8,262 nt of DNA from the NCBI GenBank assembly GCA_031556525.1, contig JAVBSS010000064.1, forward strand, positions 1 to 8,262, in the 5' to 3' direction. The notes below the pieces were generated by a model. It searched no databases and was not told where the DNA came from. It was given only the letters and a program-made list of their open reading frames with translations. Position 1 is the stretch's first letter. The number at the start of each line of letters is the position of its first letter. The stretch is from JAVBSN01 sp031556525 (GTDB lineage Bacteria > Bacillota > Clostridia > Lachnospirales > Lachnospiraceae). Shown here piece after piece: positions 1 to 7,221 of this stretch. The position numbers and the translations under genes were made by a program.

Positions 1-1
1 G

Positions 2-355
2 CAAAGGATAAATAAACAGGAAATTATCTTTAAGGGAAAGGAAGCACTAGAAGGCTACGAAGATTTGGTGTTTGTTACAAGAAACAATAAGCCAACAAAC
101 CAGTTTCTTGTAAAAGAATGTATTGAATTGATTATTAAAAATATTCAGAAGGAAGATTCTAAGTTTAAATATTTTGCATCACATACATTTAGACATACGT
201 TTGCAACAAGGGCAATTGAAAATGGGGTACAACCTAAGACACTCCAAAAAGTGCTTGGGCATGGTACACTTCAAATGACTATGGATTTATATTGTCATGT
301 AACAGAAGATACTTTGTTTGAAGAAATGCAGAAGATGGAGCAAAGAAGAGCATAG
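2..355 (+). CDS. Tyrosine recombinase/integrase, C-terminal part (5' end outside window)
   Basis: The reading frame is already open at base 2 and runs to a TAG at 353-355, so this is the last ~117 codons of a longer gene. A TTG at 65 could pass as a start but lies inside the domain and has no ribosome site. Three of the usual catalytic positions of the tyrosine recombinase fold are visible: His (182-184) and Arg (191-193) of the H-x-x-R motif in SHTFRHTFATR, His (260-262) in VLGHGTLQMT, and the nucleophilic Tyr (290-292) in MDLYCHV. The first catalytic Arg would lie upstream of the window. The family cuts and rejoins DNA through a 3'-phosphotyrosine link, and this subgroup resembles Tn916/phage-type integrases, so the sequence to the left may be an integrated element. 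Whether the gene is intact cannot be judged. Its target site is not visible. Confidence 0.9.
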   Translation, partial: QRINKQEIIFKGKEALEGYEDLVFVTRNNKPTNQFLVKECIELIIKNIQKEDSKFKYFASHTFRHTFATRAIENGVQPKTLQKVLGHGTLQMTMDLYCHVTEDTLFEEMQKMEQRRA

Positions 356-360
356 GGACA

Positions 361-382
361 AATGGTGTAGTAATGGTGTAGT
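361..382 (+). repeat. Two tandem copies of AATGGTGTAGT after the integrase stop
   Basis: AATGGTGTAGT occurs at 361-371 and again at 372-382, starting six bases after the integrase stop. Read in a different frame from the integrase, this stretch gives T-N-G-V-V-M-V-stop, resembling the N-G-V-x-M-V tails that I recall on some clostridial integrases. It may therefore be a relic of a longer integrase C-terminus lost by a small indel, or a short recombinase-related repeat. The repeat itself is seen; both explanations are inference. Confidence 0.5.
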
Positions 383-443
383 AGAGCAAAATTTAGAAAA
401 TACAATAGGCTAAAACCCTATAAAATAAGGAGAAAATGGATAT

Positions 444-1118
444 ATGGAACAATATAAGCGCGAATTTATAGAATTTATGATCGATTGTAAGGTATTAAAA
501 TTTGGAGATTTTACAACTAAGAGTGGTAGACAAACACCATTTTTTGTTAACACTGGTTTTTATAGAACTGGTGCTCAACTAAAGAGATTAGGTGAATACT
601 ATGCGGAGGCTATTAATTCTACATTTGGATTAGATTTTGATGTTTTATTTGGACCAGCATACAAGGGTATTCCGCTAAGTGTAGCTACAACAATGGCTAT
701 AGCTGATACTTTTGATGAGGACATAAGATATTGCTCTAACCGTAAAGAAGTTAAAGATCACGGTGATACAGGTATTCTATTAGGAAGTCCTATAGAAGAT
801 GGCGATAAGATTGTAATAATTGAGGATGTTACAACTGCAGGTACATCAATAGAAGAGACTTTACCGATAGTAAAAGCACAAGGTAATGTAGATGTGTTAG
901 GTCTTGTTGTATCAGTAGACAGAATGGAAAGAGGTCAAGGCAAGAAGAGTGCTTTAACTGAAATTGAAGAAAAATACGGAATTAAGACTACAGCTATTGT
1001 AACTATGGCCGAGGTAGTAGAGCATTTATACAATAGACCATATAGGGGTACTGTAATTATAGATGAAGATATAAAGAAAGCAATTGATGCTTATTATGAT
1101 AAATACGGTGTTAAATAG
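444..1118 (+). CDS. pyrE: Orotate phosphoribosyltransferase
   Basis: This cytosolic enzyme joins orotate to PRPP to give orotidine 5'-phosphate and pyrophosphate, the fifth step of de novo pyrimidine synthesis. The 224-residue length fits bacterial PyrE. The N-terminal part has the substrate-site pattern F-x-T-K-S-G-R-Q-T-P-F-F-V-N (residues ~23-36). The flexible catalytic loop is R-K-E-V-K-D-H-G (100-107). The PRPP-binding signature is VIIEDVTTAGTS, with the D-V-T-T-A-G-T-S core at 128-135. The ATG at 444 follows AAGGAGA (427-433) at a 10-base gap. An ATG at 436 is out of frame and opens only a short frame. The gene stands alone, without other pyr genes nearby, and is the first of a same-strand run. 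No clear promoter was recognised in the 88-base gap behind the integrase. Confidence 0.97.
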   Translation: MEQYKREFIEFMIDCKVLKFGDFTTKSGRQTPFFVNTGFYRTGAQLKRLGEYYAEAINSTFGLDFDVLFGPAYKGIPLSVATTMAIADTFDEDIRYCSNRKEVKDHGDTGILLGSPIEDGDKIVIIEDVTTAGTSIEETLPIVKAQGNVDVLGLVVSVDRMERGQGKKSALTEIEEKYGIKTTAIVTMAEVVEHLYNRPYRGTVIIDEDIKKAIDAYYDKYGVK

Positions 1119-1132
1119 AGTAATTAATTTAG

Positions 1133-1148
1133 AAATATTATAATATTT
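1133..1148. repeat. 16-bp perfect AT-only palindrome upstream of the small membrane protein gene
   Basis: AAATATTATAATATTT is its own reverse complement and lies between the pyrE stop and the GGAGGT ribosome site at 1151-1156. It contains TATAAT (1139-1144), but no -35 box sits 16-18 bases before it, and a transcript from it would start at the ribosome site. With no GC pairs and no loop it is not a convincing terminator. It could be a protein-binding dyad or simply AT-rich chance. Confidence 0.35.
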
Positions 1149-1163
1149 AAGGAGGTAGTTACA

Positions 1164-1316
1164 ATGAATGAGAAGATTTATCATGAAATGAAGAGTGTGG
1201 GTATTTGGAATCTAGTATTAGGAATAGTATTAGCAGTGGTTGGAATTACTATGGGGGTTCTATGTATTATTAATGGCGGAAGATTATTAAAGTCAAAATC
1301 AGATATTATGTTTTAG
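1164..1316 (+). CDS. Small single-pass membrane protein (50 aa), function unknown
   Basis: A short open frame encodes 50 residues: a charged, probably cytoplasmic N-terminus (MNEKIYHEMKSVG), one hydrophobic span of about 23 residues (~15-37, VLGIVLAVVGITMGVLCII with small residues G/A), then a basic tail containing G-G-R-L-L-K-S-K-S-D and ending I-M-F. A strong GGAGGT (1151-1156) lies seven bases before the ATG, which is good evidence that it is translated. It sits 45 bases after pyrE and 18 bases before gltX on the same strand, so it is probably part of that transcript. I recall similar small 'hypothetical' proteins with a G-x-R/K-L-L-K-x-K-S-[DE]-I tail in Lachnospiraceae, but no function is known to me. 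The G-rich span could support helix packing. It has no cleavable signal peptide, so it probably stays in the membrane. Confidence 0.8.
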   Translation: MNEKIYHEMKSVGIWNLVLGIVLAVVGITMGVLCIINGGRLLKSKSDIMF

Positions 1317-1334
1317 CTAAGGAGAAAGAGAACA

Positions 1335-2792
1335 TTGAGTAAGATTAGAACTAGATTTGCACCAAGTCCTACAGGTAGAATGCATGTAGGTAATTTAAGA
1401 ACAGCATTATATGCATATTTAATTGCAAAGCATGATAATGGAGATTTTTTATTAAGAATTGAAGATACAGACCAAGAGAGAGAACAAGAGGGTGCGGTTG
1501 ACATAATATATCGCACACTAGAAGGAACTGGTCTTATTCATGATGAAGGTCCAGATATCGATAAAGGTTGTGGACCATATATACAAAGTGAGAGACAAGC
1601 ACAAGGCTTATATTTAGAATATGCTAAGAAACTTATTGATAAGGGTGAAGCGTATTATTGTTTTTGTGATAGTGAGCGTTTAGAGACTCTAAGAACTACT
1701 ATAAGTGGCAAAGAAGTTTCTAGATATGATAAGCATTGTCTACATCTTACTAAAGAAGAAATTGAAGAGAAACTAGCTAGTGGTATGCCTTATGTTATTA
1801 GACAAAATAATAATCCAGAAGGTGTTACAAGTTTTGAAGATGAGATATATGGAATAATTACAGTGGATAATAGTGAACTTGATGATATGATACTTATAAA
1901 ATCAGATGGTTACCCTACTTATAATTTTGCTAATGTTGTAGATGATCATTTAATGGGAATAACACATGTTGTTCGTGGACAAGAATATCTATCATCATCA
2001 CCAAAGTATAATAGGTTATATGAGGCGTTTGGCTGGGAAGTTCCAGTTTATGTACATTGCCCTACAATTACTAATGAAGAGCATCAAAAATTAAGTAAGA
2101 GAAGTGGACATTCTTCATATGAAGATCTATTAGAGCAAGGATTCTTAACAGAAGCTATAGTTAACTTTGTAGCATTACTTGGATGGAGTCCAGAATCTAA
2201 TGAAGAGTTTTTTACGTTAGAAGAGTTAGCGAAAGAATTTAATTATAGAAATATATCTAAGTCACCAGCTGTATTTGATATGACAAAATTACGTTGGATG
2301 AATGGTGAATACATTAAGAATATGGATATGGATAGATTTAAAGAATATGCTGAACCATATATTAATCAAGTTATTACAAGGGAAGTAGAAGATATGGATA
2401 TGATTTATGAACTTGTAAAGACAAGAGTAGAAGTATTCCCAGATGTTAAGGATCATATTGATTTTATAGAAGAATTACCTGATTATAGCATTGATATGTA
2501 TACACATAAGAAAATGAAGACTAATAGTGAGAATGCTCTAGAAATACTTAGAGAAGAATATGAAGTATTGAAAGATTTTGAAGATTGGTCAGTAGATGGA
2601 CTTCATGACAAGCTTATGGAATATATTGCAGGAAAAGAAATTAAGAATGGAACAGGTCTATGGCCTGTCAGAACTGCAGTTTCTGGTAAGCAAATGACTC
2701 CTGGTGGAGCATTTGAGATTATGCATATTCTAGGTAAGGAAGAATCTCTTAGAAGAATGGAAGTTGGTATTGCCAAATTGGAGGAAGCATAA
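1335..2792 (+). CDS. gltX: Glutamyl-tRNA synthetase (class I, GluRS)
   Basis: This cytosolic enzyme activates glutamate with ATP and loads it on tRNA(Glu). In many Clostridia it also charges tRNA(Gln), for later amidation by GatCAB; that wider specificity cannot be read from the sequence. The 485 residues match bacterial GluRS. The class I HIGH motif appears as H-V-G-N (17-20, within FAPSPTGRMHVGN), and the KMSKS loop as K-L-S-K-R (252-256). A zinc-type C-x-C...C-x-H arrangement is seen at C109, C111, C135 and H137. The C-terminal ~150 residues form the helical anticodon-binding region, ending G-L-W-P-V-R-T-A-V-S-G and G-G-A-F-E-I-M-H-I-L-G. The start is TTG at 1335, because AAGGAGA (1319-1325) sits nine bases ahead and the first in-frame ATG comes only after the A-P-S-P-T-G block. 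Its stop directly touches the next gene. Confidence 0.97.
   Translation: MSKIRTRFAPSPTGRMHVGNLRTALYAYLIAKHDNGDFLLRIEDTDQEREQEGAVDIIYRTLEGTGLIHDEGPDIDKGCGPYIQSERQAQGLYLEYAKKLIDKGEAYYCFCDSERLETLRTTISGKEVSRYDKHCLHLTKEEIEEKLASGMPYVIRQNNNPEGVTSFEDEIYGIITVDNSELDDMILIKSDGYPTYNFANVVDDHLMGITHVVRGQEYLSSSPKYNRLYEAFGWEVPVYVHCPTITNEEHQKLSKRSGHSSYEDLLEQGFLTEAIVNFVALLGWSPESNEEFFTLEELAKEFNYRNISKSPAVFDMTKLRWMNGEYIKNMDMDRFKEYAEPYINQVITREVEDMDMIYELVKTRVEVFPDVKDHIDFIEELPDYSIDMYTHKKMKTNSENALEILREEYEVLKDFEDWSVDGLHDKLMEYIAGKEIKNGTGLWPVRTAVSGKQMTPGGAFEIMHILGKEESLRRMEVGIAKLEEA
2780..2785 (+). promoter_or_regulatory. Ribosome binding site for the helicase, inside the gltX 3' end
   Basis: GGAGGA lies within the last codons of gltX and seven bases before the TTG at 2793, which follows the gltX TAA with no gap. 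This supports the TTG start and suggests that helicase translation is coupled to ribosomes ending gltX. Confidence 0.8.
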
Positions 2793-4631
2793 TTGTCAAA
2801 GGGTTTTAATGATTCTCAAAAGCAAGCTATAATTCATAAAGATGGACCTATGCTTGTGCTTGCTGGACCAGGTTCAGGAAAAACAACGGTAATTACACAT
2901 AGAGTAAAATATCTAATTGAACAATATAGTATTAATCCAAATAATATACTTGTTATAACATTTACCAAAGCAGCAGCTACGGAGATGAAACAAAGATTTG
3001 ATATATTAACACAGGGAGCATATGCTCCCTGTACTTTTGGTACATTCCACTCAGTATTCTTTTATATGCTACGAGCTGCATATGGATATACTGTAGATAA
3101 TATTCTTACAGAGGATGTTAAATATAAGATATTACACGATATAATTAGAAACCTTAATCTTGAATACGAGGATGAGGAAGAATATATAGCAAATGTGGTA
3201 AGTGAAATTAGTTATATAAAGGGTGATATGATTAGTCCTGAAAACTATTACAGTACTAATTGTGGCGAAGAAGTATTTAGAAAAATATACTATTTATATC
3301 AACAAAGTCTAAGTAAGATGAAGAAATTAGATTTTGACGATATGCTTGTATATTGTTATGAATTACTTAGTCAGAGACCAGATATATGTAGTAAATGGCA
3401 AGAGAAGTATCGATATATTTTAATAGATGAATTTCAAGATATTAATAAGATTCAATATGAGATAGTAAAATTATTAGCAACACCAAGAAATAATCTTTTT
3501 ATAGTTGGAGATGACGATCAATCCATATATGGATTTAGAGGTGCTAAACCAGAAATAATGTTAAATATAACAAATGATTTTGCAGATATTAAGCAGATAT
3601 TGTTAGATATTAATTATAGATGCAGTAAAGAAATTGTAAGTGGTTCATTAAAGGTAATAGGGAATAATACTAAGAGATATAGTAAATTGATAGTCAATAA
3701 CAATCCTAGTTGTGAACCTATACATATACATTATGCAAAGAATCAAATAGAGGAAAGCAATAATATTATTAGACAGATACGAGAGTATAATGAAAAGGGC
3801 ATAGCTTATAAAGATATGGCAGTTATATATCGATTAAATACTCAACCTAGATGTATGGTAAGCAAGTTAATGGAGTATAATCTTCCATTTAAAATGAGAG
3901 ATAAGATACCTAACATTTACGACCATTTTGTATCTAAAAATATATTTGATTATATTAATGCAGCACTAGGAAATAGAGAAAGAAGTCTGTTTCTTAGAAT
4001 ATTGAATAAACCTAATAGATACTTAAAAAGGGATATTTTATCTGATAGTTATGTAGATTTTGAAGAATTAAGAAAGTATGTAGAAGGTAAAAACTGGGCT
4101 ATAGATAATCTATATAAATTAGAATATGATTTAAAAATGTTAGCTAAGTTAAAACCGTATGCGGCAATTAATTTTATTAGAAAAGCTATTGGATATGATG
4201 AGTATATAAAAGAGTATTCAGAATATAGGCGTATGAATGAAGAAGATTTGTATGATGTATTAGATGAATTAATGGAAAATGCCAAAAATTTTGAAAATTA
4301 TGAGGATTGGTTTAATTATATTGAAGAATATAAAAATAAACTATTGGAACAAGTCAAGAATAATGGTAGAATAAATAACGATGGCATTACAGTGACAACA
4401 ATGCATAGTGCCAAAGGATTGGAATATGATGTGGTATTTATCATTGAAGCTAATGAGGGGATAGTACCATATAAGAAAGCAGTTAAGCAGTCAGATATAG
4501 AAGAAGAGAGAAGGATGTTTTATGTATCTATGACAAGAGCAAAGAAACATCTTCATATATATTCTTTGAAACATTTATATAATAAAGATCTAGATGCATC
4601 AAGATTTTTATTGGAATTACTAGATGATTAG
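2793..4631 (+). CDS. UvrD/PcrA-like superfamily 1A ATP-dependent DNA helicase
   Basis: All main SF1A helicase motifs are present in order: Q motif F-N-D-S-Q-K-Q-A-I (5-13), Walker A AGPGSGKTT (24-32), motif Ia V-I-T-F-T-K-A-A-A-T-E-M (54-65), Ib G-T-F-H-S (83-87), Walker B LIDEFQD (210-216), motif III D-D-D-Q-S-I-Y-G-F-R-G (240-250), the N-Y-R of motif IV, motif V T-T-M-H-S-A-K-G-L-E (535-544), and motif VI E-E-E-R-R-M-F-Y-V-S-M-T-R-A (570-583). The family moves 3' to 5' on single-stranded DNA in repair, replication restart or stripping of bound proteins. At 612 residues it is about 100 shorter than PcrA/UvrD and lacks the long C-terminal tail that in PcrA contacts RNA polymerase. It is therefore probably a paralogue or a compact clostridial form, and I give no symbol. 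A 22-bp palindrome lies in its coding sequence at 3011-3032. It starts with TTG, touching gltX. Confidence 0.93.
   Translation: MSKGFNDSQKQAIIHKDGPMLVLAGPGSGKTTVITHRVKYLIEQYSINPNNILVITFTKAAATEMKQRFDILTQGAYAPCTFGTFHSVFFYMLRAAYGYTVDNILTEDVKYKILHDIIRNLNLEYEDEEEYIANVVSEISYIKGDMISPENYYSTNCGEEVFRKIYYLYQQSLSKMKKLDFDDMLVYCYELLSQRPDICSKWQEKYRYILIDEFQDINKIQYEIVKLLATPRNNLFIVGDDDQSIYGFRGAKPEIMLNITNDFADIKQILLDINYRCSKEIVSGSLKVIGNNTKRYSKLIVNNNPSCEPIHIHYAKNQIEESNNIIRQIREYNEKGIAYKDMAVIYRLNTQPRCMVSKLMEYNLPFKMRDKIPNIYDHFVSKNIFDYINAALGNRERSLFLRILNKPNRYLKRDILSDSYVDFEELRKYVEGKNWAIDNLYKLEYDLKMLAKLKPYAAINFIRKAIGYDEYIKEYSEYRRMNEEDLYDVLDELMENAKNFENYEDWFNYIEEYKNKLLEQVKNNGRINNDGITVTTMHSAKGLEYDVVFIIEANEGIVPYKKAVKQSDIEEERRMFYVSMTRAKKHLHIYSLKHLYNKDLDASRFLLELLDD
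3011..3032. repeat. 22-bp perfect palindrome inside the helicase gene
   Basis: The half-site ACAGGGAGCAT (3011-3021) is followed immediately by its exact reverse complement, ATGCTCCCTGT (3022-3032). As RNA it could form a nine-pair stem with an AUAU loop, followed by ACTTTTGG. The block is far richer in G+C than its surroundings and uses a CCC proline codon, uncommon for this gene. It encodes about residues 73-80 (T-Q-G-A-Y-A-P-C), between motifs Ia and Ib. A role as hairpin, attenuator or protein site is inference. Confidence 0.75.
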
Positions 4632-4653
4632 CTCATGAGGGGTTATTGCAACA

Positions 4654-6000
4654 ATGGAATTCAGTAGTGTAACATTTTTATTTGTATTTTTTCCAATAAT
4701 ATTAATAGCATATTATAGTGTACCAAAGTATTTGAAGAATACGATTCTTCTTATAGGTAGCTTAGTGTTTTATACTTTAGGGAAGCCGATATATTTACTA
4801 ATAATTATATTGGCTATTTGTGTTGCATATATTCAGGGATTGATAATCAGAAAATATAATAAGTTGAATATTAAGAAGAAATCTAGAAATACATTGATAT
4901 TTGGTATAATAATAAATTGTGCTATGTTAATTGTATTTAGATATTTTATAGTGCTTCCGTTCGGAATTGCTATATTTACATTAAAAATAATGTCTTATTT
5001 GATAGATGTATATAGAGGTGATAGTAAGGCGACCGAGAATCCAATGGATTTAGCATTGTATATATCGATGTTTCCACAGTTGGTTGCAGGTCCGATTTTA
5101 AAATATCAGGTAATTGAAAATCAAATTAATTATAGAGATGAATCAATAGAGAAATTTGCAATGGGAGCTAAACGTTTTATTATTGGATTAGCTAAGAAGA
5201 TGATATTTGCTAATACTATGATGGATATATTTAATCAATTGAAGAATTTGAAATCATACAATAATTCGGTAGCGCTTTCATGGATGTGTGCAATTGCTTA
5301 TATGCTATATGCGTATTATAATTTCAGTGGATTTACAGATTTAGCAACAGGATTAGCGAATATGTTTAGTTTTGAATATGTAGCAAACTTTAATTATCCG
5401 TATATATCGAGAAGTATTACGGAGTTTTGGCAAAGATGGAATGTAATGTTGGTTTCGTGGTTTAAGGATTATGTATTCAATCCATTAGGCGGAAATAAAA
5501 ACAAGAAAATTCGTATTATAATTAGTACGATAATTACATGGGCTCTTATAGGAATGTGGCATGGAACAACTATTAACTTCTTATTATGGGGATTGTTCTA
5601 TTCAGTTATACTAATACTAGAAAGATTATTCTTAGGTAAAATATTAGAAAAATTACCTAATGTGATAGGAAAGTTATATACTTTGTTCTTAATAAATATA
5701 GGCTGGGTAATTTTTGCATACGATGATTTGGGGCAAATGATAAATACTTTTAAAAATATGTTCTTTATTAATGGGTTACCAGTATGGAATCAGTTAACAA
5801 CATATTATTTGATTTCGTATGGAGTTATAATTATAATACTAATTATTTCGTCAACACCATATATAAGATTGTTTGTTACTACGTTTATGAAGACCTTAAG
5901 TAAATCTAATAAACGTTTTGAAGTGTTTGGATGTATTGTTGAACCTGTTTACTTTTTAATGTTATTAATAATGTCTGTATCCTTTATGGTTAGTAGATAA
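4654..6000 (+). CDS. MBOAT family membrane O-acyltransferase (AlgI/DltB-like)
   Basis: This multi-spanning protein of 448 residues has roughly ten hydrophobic segments, starting with the usual N-terminus M-E-F-S-S-V-T-F-L-F-V-F-F-P. It belongs to the membrane-bound O-acyltransferases that pass acyl groups, usually acetyl, from a cytoplasmic donor through the membrane toward extracellular glycans. Visible family blocks are S-Y-L-I-D-V-Y-R-G-D (~112-121), M-F-P-Q-L-V-A-G-P-I (139-148), N-F-S-G-F-T-D-L-A-T-G (ending ~232), E-F-W-Q-R-W (257-262) with nearby F-N-P-L-G-G, and G-M-W-H-G with H303, the conserved catalytic-type histidine. The ATG at 4654 follows GAGGGG (4637-4642) 22 bases after the helicase stop. 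The next gene encodes its likely partner. The substrate cannot be read from sequence; with no alginate or dlt genes in view I leave the symbol empty. Confidence 0.92.
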   Translation: MEFSSVTFLFVFFPIILIAYYSVPKYLKNTILLIGSLVFYTLGKPIYLLIIILAICVAYIQGLIIRKYNKLNIKKKSRNTLIFGIIINCAMLIVFRYFIVLPFGIAIFTLKIMSYLIDVYRGDSKATENPMDLALYISMFPQLVAGPILKYQVIENQINYRDESIEKFAMGAKRFIIGLAKKMIFANTMMDIFNQLKNLKSYNNSVALSWMCAIAYMLYAYYNFSGFTDLATGLANMFSFEYVANFNYPYISRSITEFWQRWNVMLVSWFKDYVFNPLGGNKNKKIRIIISTIITWALIGMWHGTTINFLLWGLFYSVILILERLFLGKILEKLPNVIGKLYTLFLINIGWVIFAYDDLGQMINTFKNMFFINGLPVWNQLTTYYLISYGVIIIILIISSTPYIRLFVTTFMKTLSKSNKRFEVFGCIVEPVYFLMLLIMSVSFMVSR

Positions 6001-6008
6001 AATAAGTT

Positions 6009-6014
6009 GGTGAT
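6009..6014 (+). promoter_or_regulatory. GGTGAT ribosome binding site that favours the ATG at 6022
   Basis: GGTGAT matches the downstream part of the consensus complement of the 16S rRNA 3' end (AAGGAGGTGAT) and lies seven bases before the ATG at 6022. The alternative in-frame starts, TTG 6007, GTG 6010 and ATG 6013, have no comparable site in front. Confidence 0.55.
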
Positions 6015-6021
6015 GGTTGAT

Positions 6022-7134
6022 ATGAAAGATAAGATTACAATAGGAATATTTCTAATATTTATTGCTGTATTTTCAATAGGACATTTGTTTGTAAAAGACA
6101 AGTCTTTTTCTAATACAGAAAATAGAAGACTGAATAACTTTCCGACAGTAACTACTGAAAATATTATTTCGGGTGATTATATAGCAGGAATAGATGATTA
6201 CTTAAAGGATCATATAATATTCAGAAATACATTATTGAAAAATAGAATAAATATATTGAGAACACTAAATGTTACAGAAGAAAACGGTGTGTATTTTGTT
6301 CAAGATGGTAGATTGTTATTAGATTATGAAAAACCAGAAGAACAGTTAGAAAATAATCTAAATGATATAGAGGAATTCAGTGATAGATTAGGCTTAGATT
6401 GTACATTGTTGATTGTACCTACAGCAACAGAAATTTATGCGGAAAAATTACCATACAAAGCGGAATCATATTCACAGAACATTATAATAGAGAGTATTCA
6501 AGAGTCGATAGGAGCAAAGTTAAAGATAGTAGATGCTACGAATATATTGAATCAGCACAAGGATGAATATATATACTTTAAAACTGACCAGAATTGGACA
6601 ATGGAAGGTGCTTATTATGGATATACAGAATTGTGTAAGGGACTTAATATAGAACCAACAGATAAGAGTAATCTTACCAAAACGGTAGGGAGCGATGAGT
6701 TTTTAGGAGCATTATACTCTATGGCGCCGACTAGAGGACAAAAAGAGGATGATTTAGTTATATATACAAATGGCAATGGTACTTATAAAGTAGACTATGT
6801 AGATGATGGTACTAGAGCAACGACACTAATAGAATATGATAATTTGAAGTTGAAGGATAAATATTCTGTGTTTTTAGATGGAAACCATTCATTATTAAGA
6901 ATTAATAGTAATGCTACTAGTAAAGAAAATGTATTGATTATTAAAGATTCATACGGACAAGCATTGATTCCGTTTTTATGTGATAATTATAGCGATATTC
7001 ATGTTATGGATCTAAGATACTATCATGACAATATTGATAATTATATTGCTAGAAATGGTATTACTAAAATAATATTTATATATAATGTTGATTTTATAAG
7101 TAGTGATGATAACTTTAGATATTTGAATCAGTAA
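6022..7134 (+). CDS. DHHW-family / AlgX-like SGNH-type protein, MBOAT partner, with D-Q-N-W in place of D-H-H-W
   Basis: From the ATG at 6022 the protein has 370 residues: a short basic start (M-K-D-K), one hydrophobic signal-anchor (~5-23), then a domain outside the membrane. The pattern F-S-N-T-E-N-R-R-L-N-N-F-P after the anchor and the block V-P-T-A-T-E-I-Y-A-E-K-L-P are typical of DHHW proteins, which work beside MBOAT acyltransferases and resemble AlgJ/AlgX acetyl carriers. The serine motif is kept as I-I-K-D-S-Y-G-Q-A (Ser310), followed by P-F-L-C-D-N-Y and M-D-L-R-Y-Y. The Asp-x-His motif reads D189-Q190-N191-W192, so the expected catalytic His is Asn (AAT, 6592-6594). The protein may bind glycan without full catalysis, or use another residue. 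It begins 21 bases after the acyltransferase and is the last gene of the run. Starts at 6007, 6010 or 6013 would add three to five residues. Confidence 0.85.
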   Translation: MKDKITIGIFLIFIAVFSIGHLFVKDKSFSNTENRRLNNFPTVTTENIISGDYIAGIDDYLKDHIIFRNTLLKNRINILRTLNVTEENGVYFVQDGRLLLDYEKPEEQLENNLNDIEEFSDRLGLDCTLLIVPTATEIYAEKLPYKAESYSQNIIIESIQESIGAKLKIVDATNILNQHKDEYIYFKTDQNWTMEGAYYGYTELCKGLNIEPTDKSNLTKTVGSDEFLGALYSMAPTRGQKEDDLVIYTNGNGTYKVDYVDDGTRATTLIEYDNLKLKDKYSVFLDGNHSLLRINSNATSKENVLIIKDSYGQALIPFLCDNYSDIHVMDLRYYHDNIDNYIARNGITKIIFIYNVDFISSDDNFRYLNQ

Positions 7135-7165
7135 ATAAGAGTCTGTAATTAAATAATGTCAAAAT

Positions 7166-7204
7166 AAAAATACTATGTTTTCAAGTTGAGAACATAGTAT
7201 TTTT
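7166..7204. terminator. Bidirectional intrinsic terminator between convergent genes
   Basis: AAAAATACTATGTT (7166-7179) pairs with AACATAGTATTTTT (7191-7204): a 14-bp perfect stem around an 11-base loop. The right arm ends in a T-run for the plus strand, and the A-rich left flank (AAAATAAAAA, 7161-7170) gives a T-rich tract on the minus strand. It lies 31 bases after the DHHW-family stop and 17 bases beyond the DUF1292 stop, so it can end both transcripts. Confidence 0.85.
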
Positions 7205-7221
7205 ATGTAAATATTTAATTA

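Noticed and set aside
65..355. Integrase fragment as a complete 96-residue gene starting at TTG 65
   Set aside because: The frame is open to the window edge and the TTG lies within the catalytic domain without a ribosome site.
405..421. Small inverted repeat ATAGG...CCTAT before pyrE as a terminator or pyrimidine attenuator
   Set aside because: The stem has only five pairs and no T-run follows; no PyrR-type anti-terminator structure was recognised.
1139..1144. TATAAT as a promoter for the small membrane protein and gltX
   Set aside because: No -35 box at the right distance, no extended -10, and the transcript would start on the ribosome site.
1313..1516. Minus-strand open frame over the gltX start
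   Set aside because: It lies antisense to the conserved H-V-G-N region of GluRS and shows no ribosome site or family features.
4049..4285. Minus-strand open frame inside the helicase gene
   Set aside because: It is a Ser/Tyr-rich antisense shadow of AT-rich coding sequence within a helicase with complete motifs.
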